A stretch of 64,000 nucleotides of DNA from Paenibacillus sp. BSR1-1 (GCF_030403775.1 NZ_JAQMWQ010000004.1:248001-312000); one strand, 5' to 3'. Counted from the first letter of the stretch, positions 1-8,592 are shown. Notes: generated by a model from the sequence alone, not told the origin. Numbers and translations: made by a program.

Positions 1-2
1 TT

Positions 3-1070
3 CAAACGATGATTCAAAAGAGGGTAAAAACATCCGGACAGCTTTATATGATTACTTCCGGTTTTTCTTACTTTTTTAGTATTTTTATGAATCTTGCAAC
101 ATTGCCGATGACTTATTACTCGATCCGGCCATCTTTAGATGTCATACCAGTACAAAGTAAAGAACGGTTTATGAGCCGCGCGATTACCCGGGGGTTTGCC
201 ATGCCGTTACTTTGGGCCCCTGTAACCCCCATTGTCGGGATTGTTATTACAATGACGGGAGTCAGCTGGGTTTCGATTCTTCCTTATGTGATTCCTCTTA
301 GTATTGTAGGGATGGGAATGGATTGGTACCTGGGGGCGCGCAAATCAAAAGTAATGATCAAAACCCAGAAAGACCTCTCTGTCCATGAAACGGCTGCCGC
401 CTTAGTGCCAAGGCAAATCGACCGTTCACGAAGGGTCTTTCAAATATTACTAGCAATCGTACTATTTAATCTCGTTATTTCATTAGTAGAAAAAAAGTTT
501 AATTATCCCTTCTTAACACTCGTTTCATTAATGGTTATCCCCTTTTCCTTTACATGGTCTTTATGCTTAAAGCAAGGAAAAGAGTTTGGTGCCCATTTAT
601 TAAAACATTTTCAATCGTTTTCAGTAGGTATGAAGGATCAATTCTTTATTTATTTATCAGCTGGCTTTTTTATCTCGACCATCAATGTTTCTCATACAAA
701 TGAATGGTTGGACCGCTTGGTAATACAGTTTATTCATGTGGCGGGTGTAGAAATCTTTTTGATTTTGCTGCCACTGATTCCTTTAGGTTTTGCTTTTCTC
801 GGACTACATCCAGCTGTGTCCCTTGCATTAATGACCGAAGGACTCAATCCTGCGGTAATCGGTATCTCACCGCATATATTAACCGTTGCCATGTTAGCGG
901 GGGCGGTTTCATCCTTTCTTGTGGGACCGTATAATGCCACACTAGGGCTCATGTCCAACATTGTGAAGGAAAGTTCCTATAAGGTATCAAATTGGAATTT
1001 ATCCTTTGCCGGCCTTTATATCGGCTGTGTGATGGTGTACCTATTTGTCCTACAATTGTTCTTTTCTTAA
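3..1070 (+). CDS. Multi-pass membrane protein, 5'-truncated by window edge
   Basis: The frame is open to the left edge of the window, so the first ATG at 9 is probably internal and the N-terminus is missing. What remains (about 355 residues) has roughly nine hydrophobic segments. Two of the re-entrant-looking stretches are rich in Gly and Pro: one reads WAPVTPIVGIV (about residue 70) and one reads LGLHPAVSLALMTEGLNP (about residue 265). This pattern, and the C-terminal GPYNATLG, resemble permeases of the broad ion-transporter superfamily, but I do not recognise the family and the substrate is unknown. The gene stands alone here. Its stop is directly followed by the 1071-1231 repeat and then by a strong palindromic terminator. 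Confidence 0.7.
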   Translation, partial: QTMIQKRVKTSGQLYMITSGFSYFFSIFMNLATLPMTYYSIRPSLDVIPVQSKERFMSRAITRGFAMPLLWAPVTPIVGIVITMTGVSWVSILPYVIPLSIVGMGMDWYLGARKSKVMIKTQKDLSVHETAAALVPRQIDRSRRVFQILLAIVLFNLVISLVEKKFNYPFLTLVSLMVIPFSFTWSLCLKQGKEFGAHLLKHFQSFSVGMKDQFFIYLSAGFFISTINVSHTNEWLDRLVIQFIHVAGVEIFLILLPLIPLGFAFLGLHPAVSLALMTEGLNPAVIGISPHILTVAMLAGAVSSFLVGPYNATLGLMSNIVKESSYKVSNWNLSFAGLYIGCVMVYLFVLQLFFS

Positions 1071-1231
1071 GGCTATTTTCGCATAAATTGTTGTTTTTCG
1101 TATAAGTTTATCAACCGTATAACTAGAAGCGTCGTGGCATCTTTTCGTAAGAGCATTTGCGAAAATTGCCCAGAAACTTAGTAAATGAATGTTATTAAGT
1201 TCCATAAGCAATAAAGTTTACGAAAAGAGCC
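1071..1231. repeat. MITE-like element with inverted ends and an inner inverted repeat
   Basis: The left end reads GGCTATTTTCGCATAAATTG and the reverse complement of the right end reads GGCTCTTTTCGTAAACTTTA, an imperfect terminal inverted repeat. Inside, 1137-1148 (GGCATCTTTTCG) and 1159-1170 (GCGAAAATTGCC) form a second inverted pair carrying the same GGC-N-TTTTCG box. The element therefore contains the box four times in about 160 bp and has no coding capacity. It sits exactly between a stop codon and the next terminator. No target-site duplication is obvious. Whether it is mobile or dispersed cannot be decided from one copy. Confidence 0.4.
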
Positions 1232-1252
1232 TTTCCTAAATAATCAATAATA

Positions 1253-1290
1253 AGAAAGGAGGAGTCAATCTAGATTGACTCCTCCTTTCT
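1253..1290. terminator. Bidirectional terminator, 38-bp perfect palindrome
   Basis: Positions 1253-1290 are a perfect palindrome centred on CTAG, with AGAAAGGAGGAG on the left arm and CTCCTCCTTTCT on the right. It lies between the convergent gene ends at 1070 and 1265 and contains the stop codon of the minus-strand gene. It could stop transcription in both directions, although the flanking U-tracts are short. Confidence 0.75.
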
Positions 1291-1954
1291 CTGCCTGCAC
1301 CTCTTTTACAATATCCATTGCAAAATGGCCAAGATTTCCTTCACTATAACTACGCATAACTTCAGGGGCTAAGGAAGTTAAGGCCCGCTTAACATATTCA
1401 GGGGAAATGCCTCTATCTGAAAAATCCTTTTCAATTTCGATAGCAGCTTTAATAGCATAGTAGGTTGCAAGTTTATTGACCTCAGATAAACAATCCTCAC
1501 GATCCAATTTTACCTTCCCTAACGAATGATAAAGGTCCTCTATTTCCGGTGGTAATGGGGATTCTGTAATAAACAAGCCATTGCCATGTTCTAATAAATC
1601 TTTCCAATGCCCCATAAATTTCACTCCTTGAATGTTTAAGCTTGGAAAGTTTGATTTAATTTCGTTAGTTTGAAGGGCAGTTGCCATATTAATTATTGTG
1701 GTTGACCCTTTAATCCTTATGCTTGAAATAAAAGGAATAACCCTCAATGCAGGTAACGCTAATACTAGCACATCTAAATTACTTAATTCTTCCTTTGATA
1801 AACAATATCCATTTTGAAACTGCTGAACAAAATCTTCAGCCTTCTTTTTCACAGGGTGATAAATACCTATAGGACTACTGCTTCGATGCCAGTGCGCCAT
1901 CATTGCAGTCCCAAGTTTTCCAATCCCGACCAAACCTGCTTTCATGGGTTTCAT
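1265..1954 (-). CDS. NAD(P)-binding Rossmann oxidoreductase, ProC/F420-oxidoreductase-like
   Basis: The start chosen is the ATG giving MKPMKAGLVGIGKLG, because GAAGGA lies about 7 nt upstream; a longer open frame has no ribosome site. This gives 229 residues. The N-terminus carries the nucleotide-binding GxGxxG (GIGKLG, residues 8-13) followed by an alternating beta-alpha Rossmann fold with LVLALPA near residue 70. The C-terminal half is helical, as in pyrroline-5-carboxylate reductase and related 6-phosphogluconate-dehydrogenase-like enzymes. It follows the permease at 2074-3522 on the same strand after a probable terminator. The position suggests a linked metabolic role, but the substrate is unknown. 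Confidence 0.7.
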   Translation of the reverse strand: MKPMKAGLVGIGKLGTAMMAHWHRSSSPIGIYHPVKKKAEDFVQQFQNGYCLSKEELSNLDVLVLALPALRVIPFISSIRIKGSTTIINMATALQTNEIKSNFPSLNIQGVKFMGHWKDLLEHGNGLFITESPLPPEIEDLYHSLGKVKLDREDCLSEVNKLATYYAIKAAIEIEKDFSDRGISPEYVKRALTSLAPEVMRSYSEGNLGHFAMDIVKEVQAEKGGVNLD

Positions 1955-2016
1955 CCTTTCTTCCTTCAATGCCTGCCATTCCATCCTCATTCTATTCACA
2001 AATATACCAAACATGC

Positions 2017-2067
2017 GAAAAAAAGGGCTGCCAAAAATCAGTGTTTAACTGACTCTTGGAAGGCCCT
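2017..2067 (-). terminator. Terminator downstream of the permease gene
   Basis: An imperfect long hairpin (GGGC...GCCC base, AAAATCAG/CTGA inner stem) is followed on the minus strand by a run of seven T (complement of 2019-2025). It separates the permease from the downstream oxidoreductase gene. Confidence 0.6.
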
Positions 2068-2073
2068 TAAAAA

Positions 2074-3522
2074 CTACCAAATTATGACTGCTAAAATAGT
2101 GGCTAGGAGAAGTCCCGATATTACAGGTATGAAGTTTTTCCTCGCCAGTTCAAGCGGTGATACTTGTAAGAAGCCTGCTACGGCCACAAGGGATGACCAA
2201 GCAATCAATGTTCCCCCGCCGCTCCAAACTGCCCCCATTTGACCAATAGCGGCCATAACTGAAGGGTCGATGTGACTTCCTGGGGCAATTGCTCCAGACA
2301 ATGCACCTGTTAAAGGAAGTCCAGCAAATCCAGAGCCATCTAACCCCGTAATGATACCAACTATTAAAATACTAATCGCTGCAAAAAATGGGCTATGCGG
2401 GATATAATTTTGTCCTGCTTGGATTAAATCAAATAGAAATGCCGGCTTTGCTGCCTTATCACCTAATGACAGGATAGCCCCTGAAAAATCTCCGCTTCCC
2501 ATAAAGAAGTAACCAGCAATCGGAATGACAGGTGCCATGGCCTTAAAAGCGAACACAAAACCTTCAGTGATATGTTCACTTATTTTATCAAGTGCATGAA
2601 TTCGGTTAAAGGCAATAGTAGCTAAGACTAATAGAATAGTAGCAACACCGCCAATGAAAGCGGCACCGTCCCCGCCTTCAAAGCCAGATCCACCGCCAAT
2701 TTTTGTCTGGAACATAAAAATCATAACAGCTAACATGGCTAAAGGTACAATGACAGCGAAAACTTTTCCCCATGTTGCTTTTCTTTGAACGAGATCAGCA
2801 GTCTCTTCTGCAGTCGCAGCAAGTTCTTCGGCCACATTAAAAAATGCTTTTTCTTCAGTATTAACGTTACTGCCAGAACCAGATTTCTTAGTAATCGCCT
2901 TTCGATGTGTGACATACACAATCGCTAAAGCGCTAAATCCTGTAATTAAAGAAAGAATGAATGCCTTATCTGATACGGCAGCTTTATCAATACCCGCTGC
3001 TTTTGCACTTAGCATTGGCGCTACTTGCATGATATAGTCTGAGGAAAGAGCCATCCCTTGACCCGCGATAACGATTACCATTGCGGAAGTCATAACAGGC
3101 AAACCTGCACTTACTGCTGCAGGAACTAACAAAGCACAAATTAATGGAACTGCTGGGGTTGGCCAGAAAAAGAGCGAAATTACATAGGTTGTGACCATTA
3201 ATACTAAATAGGAAACATGTCCGTTTACCATGATTTTCTGAATCGGTACGACCATCCTTCTATCCGCCCCTAGATCTTTCAGAGAATTTAAGAGCCCAAT
3301 CATGATCGATATGATTAAGAAAATACTAAATAGTTCCTTAGCGGCAACAAGGTTAGCATTAAAGACAGCTTGAAAGCCTGCAATTAAACTACCCTTATAT
3401 ACGGCTGCCACAATAAAGGTCCCAATGATTAGAGGTAATACAACACCTTTTCGGAATAGCATAATAATAATGACTGCTGCAGTGACAATTAGGTAGACCC
3501 AATGAGCTAATGTTAATTCCAT
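2074..3522 (-). CDS. Permease of the ion-transporter superfamily (GntP/CitMHS/DcuC-like)
   Basis: This 482-residue protein has about 12 hydrophobic segments in two halves joined by a charged loop (about residues 205-250) containing the acidic stretch AEELAATAEETADL. Each half has a Gly/Pro-rich segment typical of the superfamily: FFWPTPAVPLICALLVPAA (about 118) and GLDGSGFAGLPLTGALSG (about 395). It is divergent from the aspartate dehydrogenase gene at 4095 and shares a 570-bp control region with a cre-like site. I infer uptake of an organic anion or amino acid such as aspartate or a dicarboxylate; the substrate is not shown by sequence. Confidence 0.75.
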   Translation of the reverse strand: MELTLAHWVYLIVTAAVIIIMLFRKGVVLPLIIGTFIVAAVYKGSLIAGFQAVFNANLVAAKELFSIFLIISIMIGLLNSLKDLGADRRMVVPIQKIMVNGHVSYLVLMVTTYVISLFFWPTPAVPLICALLVPAAVSAGLPVMTSAMVIVIAGQGMALSSDYIMQVAPMLSAKAAGIDKAAVSDKAFILSLITGFSALAIVYVTHRKAITKKSGSGSNVNTEEKAFFNVAEELAATAEETADLVQRKATWGKVFAVIVPLAMLAVMIFMFQTKIGGGSGFEGGDGAAFIGGVATILLVLATIAFNRIHALDKISEHITEGFVFAFKAMAPVIPIAGYFFMGSGDFSGAILSLGDKAAKPAFLFDLIQAGQNYIPHSPFFAAISILIVGIITGLDGSGFAGLPLTGALSGAIAPGSHIDPSVMAAIGQMGAVWSGGGTLIAWSSLVAVAGFLQVSPLELARKNFIPVISGLLLATILAVIIW

Positions 3523-3619
3523 ATATCCCCCTCCGACTTTTAAAAAAATTTTCAGCTAAATTTGTTCAAATGTTCTGCTTGAAATTTTCTGAAAGGTGGT
3601 ATGGTGAGGAGAAAGAATT

Positions 3620-3633
3620 CGTAAGCGCTTCCA
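3620..3633. promoter_or_regulatory. Candidate catabolite-responsive element (cre)
   Basis: CGTAAGCGCTTCCA matches the CcpA consensus TGWAANCGNTNWCA at 12 of 14 positions, including the central AAGCGCTT. It lies about 100 bp upstream of the permease start, where CcpA would be expected to repress. This is a motif match only. Confidence 0.5.
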
Positions 3634-4010
3634 CCAAAGATGTCGTCTCTCTTCTCAATTACCTTTTAATGTTAACTGCTAGAATACTAAAAATTGCTAT
3701 TGCATCAAAAAGGAAAAAATTAACGAGTAAGGCGATTTTTGTATTTTGTGGATTGTATACCGAGATAATCCAAAAAAAATATTTTGAACCTGATTTAACA
3801 TATTTACCTTCAACCATAGAAAAACCGTACGAGGACAAACAAATGAATACTACCAGTAATTAATATGTAAGAATGATGTCGATCCCCCCTCATTTTCACT
3901 ATACAGCCAGTGTTAACTATATAGGTTGAAAATAATATATCATTAACCACCTGGTATGTGCAACAATATTTTGAAAATTTAGACGTTTGATTATATTCTA
4001 AATTTTCCTC

Positions 4011-4039
4011 TTGATTTTAATCTTTTAATCCGTTAAAAT
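4011..4039 (+). promoter_or_regulatory. Sigma-A promoter for aspartate dehydrogenase
   Basis: TTGATT at 4011-4016 and TAAAAT at 4034-4039 are separated by 17 bp. Transcription would start near 4046, immediately before the operator candidate at 4051. Confidence 0.7.
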
Positions 4040-4050
4040 GTAGAAATTAA

Positions 4051-4067
4051 TGGTACATAGTATACCA
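4051..4067. promoter_or_regulatory. Candidate operator for the FCD-type GntR regulator
   Basis: TGGTACATAGTATACCA has inverted TGGTA/TACCA arms and contains TAGTATACCA, which fits the TNGTATACNA-type sites known for FadR/VanR-subfamily GntR regulators. It sits just downstream of the predicted transcription start, an ideal place for repression. A second GTATAC core (TTGTATACCG) lies at 3755-3760 on the permease side. The likely ligand protein is the regulator encoded at 4956-5639. Confidence 0.5.
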
Positions 4068-4094
4068 AATAATCATTATTGAGGAGAATCAAAA

Positions 4095-4901
4095 ATGCTG
4101 AGAGCTGGGATCATTGGCTATGGAACACTTGGAAAAAGTATTGCTGAATTTATCCATTCAGGACAGGCCGGAGATGTCATCCTGAAGTCTATTCTAGTTA
4201 GGAAACAGCCTAGTCCTTTAGATTACTTGCCAGAACACTGTACCATGACAACGGATCAAGAAGCATTTTTTAATCAAAATTTAGATATTATTATCGAAGC
4301 AGCCGGCCATAATGCGGTGAAACAATACGGTGAAAAAACTCTTTCCTCAGGTAGTGATCTAGTTCTTCTATCAGTAGGGGTATTAGCAGATAATGAATTT
4401 TATGAATCATTACAGGAAACTGCGTTAAAAAGTAAAAAACAAATAATTATTCCATCTGCCGCTATCGCTGGTTTAGATCGGATTGCTGCCGGAATATTAG
4501 GCGAGATTGATGAAATCAAACTCATTACAAGGAAGCATCCAAGAAGTTGGTATGGAACGATTGCAGAGGAAAAGGTAGATCTTGCCACCATCACTGAGCC
4601 CTATTGTATCTTTGAAGGAAATGCCAGAAATGCAGCCAAATTATTCCCTGAAAATGTAAATGTTTCAGCGGCTTTAAGTATTGCTGGAATTGGTTTCGAA
4701 AAAACGAAGGTTCAAGTATACGTGGATCCAACTATTCAATTTAATACTCACACGATCCTTGCGAAAGGCGAATTTGGACAAGTGGAAATATCCGTCCAAA
4801 ACAAACCATTTACTCAAAATCCAAAATCAAGTCCAATCGTAGCAATGAGTGTGGCTAAAGTGTTAAAAAACATGACAGCACCTGCAGTTATCGGATTATA
4901 A
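4095..4901 (+). CDS. nadX: L-aspartate dehydrogenase (NadX family)
   Basis: This 268-residue protein matches the aspartate dehydrogenase family (EC 1.4.1.21), which oxidises L-aspartate with NAD(P)+ to iminoaspartate, hence oxaloacetate and ammonia, or feeds quinolinate synthesis. It has an N-terminal Rossmann motif GIIGYGTLG (residues 5-13), IIEAAGH (about 71), PSAAIAGLD (about 121), the FEGNA and FPENVNVSAA segments, and a C-terminal NTHTI stretch with the His that is catalytic in the family. GAGGAG lies 8-9 nt before ATG. It has its own promoter and operator candidate and ends at a 14-bp stem terminator. Grouping with a permease and a GntR regulator suggests catabolic use of aspartate rather than NAD synthesis (inference). 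Confidence 0.85.
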   Translation: MLRAGIIGYGTLGKSIAEFIHSGQAGDVILKSILVRKQPSPLDYLPEHCTMTTDQEAFFNQNLDIIIEAAGHNAVKQYGEKTLSSGSDLVLLSVGVLADNEFYESLQETALKSKKQIIIPSAAIAGLDRIAAGILGEIDEIKLITRKHPRSWYGTIAEEKVDLATITEPYCIFEGNARNAAKLFPENVNVSAALSIAGIGFEKTKVQVYVDPTIQFNTHTILAKGEFGQVEISVQNKPFTQNPKSSPIVAMSVAKVLKNMTAPAVIGL

Positions 4902-4921
4902 GGAATCTTCATAACTAAAAT

Positions 4922-4957
4922 AAAAGGAAACTCCACCAGCAGATGGAGTTTCCTTTT
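4922..4957. terminator. Bidirectional terminator between nadX and the GntR gene
   Basis: A perfect 14-bp stem (AAAAGGAAACTCCA / TGGAGTTTCCTTTT) has an 8-nt loop and A/T tails on both sides. It separates two convergent genes and overlaps the last bases of the regulator's stop codon at 4956. Confidence 0.9.
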
Positions 4958-5639
4958 ACCCTTTTCGCTTTTCTTTTGCTTGCTGCACTGCCTCGATATA
5001 GGCCTTTTTAGAATTTTCTATATGGATCTTTGTCAAATATTCAGCCATTTCAATTTCTTGATTAACGATGGCCTCCATTATTTTCAAGTGCTCTTCCATT
5101 GACTGTACGGCGCGGCCAGGATTTTTAAATCCTGTTTTTGCAAAAGCACTAATATAATCAGACAATCCACTTAATATCTCATAAAGCTTTGTATTTTTAG
5201 CTGAACTGTATAAAAGATGGTTCAATTCCCCGTGTAAATGTGAAAAATCAGCATCATTTTCACTTGCTAAACCTTCTTCAATCTTTTTTATATAGGTATT
5301 AAATTTACTTTTTGTTTCATCATCTAATTTTTGTGCAGCTAATTTTGCAGCTAAGACTTCTAATGAAGAGAGAATCGTAAAAACTTCAATAATTTCTTTC
5401 TCAGAAATATCAGCAACAATAACCCCTTTTCTCGGCACTGTTTTCACAAATCCCTGTGATTCCAATCTAAATAAGGCTTCCCGAATTGGCGTGCGGCTAA
5501 TATTAAGTCTTTCTGCCAATTCACGTTCCACAAGCCGGTCTCCTGTTTTAAATTCACCCTCTAGGATAAGGTCTTTGATGTGGATATAGACCCGTTCCCG
5601 CAAAGAGATTAAATTTTCCTCTGTCCAATTGTTCCCCAA
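4956..5639 (-). CDS. GntR-family transcriptional regulator, FCD (FadR) subfamily
   Basis: The 227-residue protein has an N-terminal winged helix-turn-helix (about residues 10-75) with the family signature GDRLVERELAERLNISRTPIREALFRLESQG, followed by an all-helical FCD ligand-binding domain (about 85-215) with the helix HGELNHLL. The start is TTG: a stop lies two codons upstream and no ATG occurs before the DNA-binding domain. It is convergent with nadX. Members of this family respond to organic acids or amino-acid metabolites; I infer that it represses nadX and perhaps the divergent permease through the sites at 3755 and 4051. Confidence 0.88.
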   Translation of the reverse strand: MGNNWTEENLISLRERVYIHIKDLILEGEFKTGDRLVERELAERLNISRTPIREALFRLESQGFVKTVPRKGVIVADISEKEIIEVFTILSSLEVLAAKLAAQKLDDETKSKFNTYIKKIEEGLASENDADFSHLHGELNHLLYSSAKNTKLYEILSGLSDYISAFAKTGFKNPGRAVQSMEEHLKIMEAIVNQEIEMAEYLTKIHIENSKKAYIEAVQQAKEKRKG

Positions 5640-5719
5640 TGTTTATCACGCTTTCTCTCTATTATAAATAATAATAATAATTATAACCGACTAGCTTCAG
5701 TTATTTCAAATAATCTGGA

Positions 5720-6340
5720 TTAATCTTCCACCATTAATAAATTCCTAATTGACACAGATTTATCTTCTAAAACAGCTCGTGAAATAATCTTGGTCATAAT
5801 TTCAGCAAGCTTTATGACCGTAAAAAGTCTCGTGCTGTTTAAGGATTGGACAGGCGAATAGGAATCGAGACTATTTACAACTGCTTTTAGATGGTAATCC
5901 CCTACCCCTGGCAATACTTTATTTAATGCGGAACCTGGTATAAGCGGACCTTTTTTCAAAATAATAGAACCAATTTGGTTTTTATCACCTAAACAGGCAT
6001 CAATCCCTAAGATAAAAGGGGCAGGATGGGTCTGATTGATTTTTTTTAGAATTTTATGAATATTTAACGCGTGTACTGGCTCTTCCAATGTACCATATAC
6101 AATTATGGGGAGTTTGCTTTCTTTCAACATGGAGCCGACTATGGGGCCAAGCGAGTCTCCTGTTGAACGGTCTGAACCAACGCATAAAATAATAATATCA
6201 TTAGACGTGTTGTTTAGAACTTCTTTCAATTTAATGGATATTTTTTCAATTTCCTTTTCCTCTGTTACTTCTTTTACTGCTAAATAACTAGGGTTATCTT
6301 CTTCGTCCATTATTTTTTTTTTATTTACAAAAGGCCACAT
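5720..6340 (-). CDS. yyaC: Sporulation protein YyaC (GPR-like putative spore protease)
   Basis: The protein (206 residues from MWPFVNKKK) contains the YyaC/DUF1256 core: ILCVGSDRSTGDSLGPIVG (about residue 55), GTLEEPVHALN, LGIDACLG and KKGPLIPGSALNKVLPGVGDYHLKAVVN. The Asp residues in CVGSDRSTGD and GIDACLG resemble the acidic residues of the GPR/HybD fold. In Bacillus it is expressed in sporulation; its exact substrate is uncertain. AGAGG lies 9 nt before the chosen ATG; TTG, ATG and GTG codons just upstream are too close to that site. Confidence 0.88.
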   Translation of the reverse strand: MWPFVNKKKIMDEEDNPSYLAVKEVTEEKEIEKISIKLKEVLNNTSNDIIILCVGSDRSTGDSLGPIVGSMLKESKLPIIVYGTLEEPVHALNIHKILKKINQTHPAPFILGIDACLGDKNQIGSIILKKGPLIPGSALNKVLPGVGDYHLKAVVNSLDSYSPVQSLNSTRLFTVIKLAEIMTKIISRAVLEDKSVSIRNLLMVED

Positions 6341-6557
6341 CACCATCAACCTCTTTCTGGCTGTTATTTGGATTCTGTTCTAAGAATCATGATGACTAAC
6401 CTTGCTTTAGTCGATATACCTTTATTTTATTATAGATAGTGTTTATCCTTCTATATCTCTAGAAAAAAAAACAGCTGCTAACTCTCTTGTTCACAACTCT
6501 GTAACAATTAAAAGAGCACCCTAAACATCCATTTAAGGATGTTGAAGGCACTCCATG

Positions 6558-7055
6558 TTAAACCCAATTATCATCACCGTTATCCCAATTTCCAAATTCA
6601 TCTTGATCTTGAAAATCATCTTGATCATTGTTATCAATATCGTCATCGCTGCCGTCTCCATCCCAATCTGACGGCTCATCCCCTCTGCCCTGTCCAATCT
6701 CCTCCTGCAGCTGGTCAATTTCATGTTCTTGAATGATATTTTGATCCATAAGTTCTTGCATGATTTCATGATCTTGTAATTGCTGTAACGCATGATATTG
6801 ATCAAATCCAATTCTGCCCTGATTAAACAAATAAGTCAATAACGCCCCTGCTGCCATTCCTCCGGCAAATGACCCTATTCCGCCAAATCCACTATGCCCT
6901 GGACCAAAATTTCCACGCGGTTCATAATAGTCCCTTCTAGGTTCATTATAATTCCTTCTTGGCTCATAAACCTGTGGACGATTTCGGTGGGTAAGCGGGC
7001 GAATAATTAGAAAATAGACCAAAAATATAATAATTACAATCCCGATAAAAGCCAT
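6558..7055 (-). CDS. Single-pass membrane protein with YEPRR-type repeats and acidic tail
   Basis: I do not recognise a family name for this 165-residue protein. An N-terminal membrane helix (residues 3-20) is followed by near-repeats VYEPRRNYNEPRRDYYEPRGNF (about 29-50), a Gly/Ala-rich stretch FGGIGSFAGGMAAGALLTYLF resembling a second short membrane segment, a Gln/Glu/His helical region, and a very acidic Asp/Asn-rich tail (DDDIDNNDQDDF). A ribosome site AGGGATG precedes ATG. It stands alone between yyaC and the aminotransferase. Such architecture occurs in envelope proteins of sporeformers; function unknown. Confidence 0.75.
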   Translation of the reverse strand: MAFIGIVIIIFLVYFLIIRPLTHRNRPQVYEPRRNYNEPRRDYYEPRGNFGPGHSGFGGIGSFAGGMAAGALLTYLFNQGRIGFDQYHALQQLQDHEIMQELMDQNIIQEHEIDQLQEEIGQGRGDEPSDWDGDGSDDDIDNNDQDDFQDQDEFGNWDNGDDNWV

Positions 7056-7131
7056 TCTTATTCATCCCTTTTATAATTAATTACCTTAATAAACTTTACA
7101 TAAAAGGAGAATTTCATTCAAGAACCACATC

Positions 7132-8319
7132 TTAAACGACTGCTGGCTTTAATAAAACCTCTACTAATCGATCCATGCCTAGCTTTATTTTTTCTGGAGT
7201 TGAGTGGCTGAAATTTAAGCGGAACGTGTTGTGTTTAGGCTGGTCGACATAGAACGGAGCACCAGGGACAAAGGCTACACCTTTTTCAACAGCTTGGGAA
7301 AGTAAACGGGTTGTATTTAATTCTTCATTCCCTTCCACCCACAAAAACATACCACCTTTTGGCTCTTTCCATGTAAACAAGCCGGGCTCAAGCATATTCA
7401 AATAATCTCTCATAATGGTCATTCGATAATAATACTCATTTCGAATATGCTTGATATGCCCATCAAGATTGAAATCGCGCAGTAAATAATATAATGCTTG
7501 TTGATCGAGGCTGCTGGAATGCAAATCATTCATTTGCTTCGCTTTTGTCATCATTTGCACTACTTCTGAAGGTCCAGTAACCCACCCTGTTCTAAGCGCT
7601 GGGACGACCGACTTTGAGAAAGTACTCGTATAAATGACGTGACTTTGCTGCTTATCAAAAGATGCTACGGATGGATAGTGCTCTTCTTCATGAAATTGGA
7701 TATCTCCGTATGGATCGTCCTCAAGTACTAGTACATTATATTTATAGCAAAGATTTAAAAGTTTTTGCCTTCTTTCACTACTCCATACCTTTCCATCCGG
7801 ATTAGAGAAAGTTGGTATAATATAAACAAATTTTGGGTGGTATTGGTTCATTTTTGTTTCTAAATCCTCGGGTACCATTCCATGCTCATCACTGCTGACG
7901 GCGATAACATTTGCCCCGTAAGACCTAAAAACCTGCAAGGCTGATAGATAAGTAGGATCCTCCGTTAAGACAATATCACCTGGGCTTAGCATAATCCTGG
8001 AAAACAGGTCGATAACCTGCTGGGAACCCGTAGTAACCAAAATGTTTTCAGGTGTAGATGCAATCCCCTTTTGGGCCATTTTGGCTTGAATGGCCTCGCG
8101 AAGTAGAGTGAAGCCCTCTGTTAAACCATATTGCAAAGAAGATTTTCCCGATGCGAACACCTTTTCATAGGCAATTTTTACTTCCTCAATCGGAAAAATG
8201 TCTTCAGCTGGCAACCCCCCTGCAAAAGAAATAACGTGCCCCTGCTGGGTCACCTTTAAAATGTCTCTTACCGCAGAAGATTCATAGGTTCTGGTTTGAG
8301 GTGCAAATGGATAATTCAA
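7132..8319 (-). CDS. PLP-dependent aminotransferase, class I/II (2-aminoadipate/LysN-like)
   Basis: The 395-residue fold type I aminotransferase has SFAGGLPAEDIFP (about 31), TTGSQQVIDL (about 95), the PTFSNPDG substrate/cofactor segment (about 168), LEDDPYGDI with the PLP-contacting Asp and Tyr (about 199), the Schiff-base lysine in STFSKSVVPALRTGW (about 233), and the C-terminal FRLNFS Arg that binds the substrate carboxylate. It resembles the catalytic half of MocR proteins but has no DNA-binding domain. The start is TTG with AAGGAAG about 9 nt upstream. A cre-like site lies about 100 bp upstream. Substrate not certain; 2-aminoadipate, aromatic or branched-chain amino acids are possible. 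Confidence 0.88.
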   Translation of the reverse strand: MNYPFAPQTRTYESSAVRDILKVTQQGHVISFAGGLPAEDIFPIEEVKIAYEKVFASGKSSLQYGLTEGFTLLREAIQAKMAQKGIASTPENILVTTGSQQVIDLFSRIMLSPGDIVLTEDPTYLSALQVFRSYGANVIAVSSDEHGMVPEDLETKMNQYHPKFVYIIPTFSNPDGKVWSSERRQKLLNLCYKYNVLVLEDDPYGDIQFHEEEHYPSVASFDKQQSHVIYTSTFSKSVVPALRTGWVTGPSEVVQMMTKAKQMNDLHSSSLDQQALYYLLRDFNLDGHIKHIRNEYYYRMTIMRDYLNMLEPGLFTWKEPKGGMFLWVEGNEELNTTRLLSQAVEKGVAFVPGAPFYVDQPKHNTFRLNFSHSTPEKIKLGMDRLVEVLLKPAVV

Positions 8320-8416
8320 AGTAAGTCGCTTCCTTCTTATTAGTTTAGATTAGTAATATTTTTAATAGTATAATATAGCAATCAGATAAGCAAGCGTAAT
8401 ATTCTAAATATTTAGA

Positions 8417-8430
8417 AAAAAGCGCTTTCA
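8417..8430. promoter_or_regulatory. Candidate cre site upstream of the aminotransferase
   Basis: AAAAAGCGCTTTCA matches TGWAANCGNTNWCA at 12 of 14 positions, with the central AAGCGCTTT intact. It lies about 100 bp upstream of the TTG start at 8319, in the divergent interval with the gene at 8593. Motif match only. Confidence 0.4.
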
Positions 8431-8592
8431 CGAAGAAAATTTTCGCTTCTAATTCGAAATGTGTTTTAAAAATATCAGACACTTTGTCTAAATCCTCCCT
8501 ACAACTGTAAAACTCATTATTATGGTATCATTAATACAGTATCTAAATTAATTACCCAAATAGTTCAGAATACAAATGAGAGGATGCTATTG

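Larger units (their letters stand above)
3523..4094. other. 570-bp divergent control region between permease and aspartate dehydrogenase
   Basis: No credible gene lies here: an open frame at 3510-3863 overlaps the permease start, lacks a ribosome site and has unnatural composition. The region holds a cre-like site (3620-3633), a GTATAC core at 3755-3760, a sigma-A promoter (4011-4039) and a GntR-type operator candidate (4051-4067). The rest is AT-rich with nothing recognisable. Confidence 0.6.

Noticed and set aside
3510..3863. Open frame of 117 codons on the plus strand
   Set aside because: It overlaps the start of the permease on the other strand, has no ribosome site and reads through the promoter region with unnatural composition.
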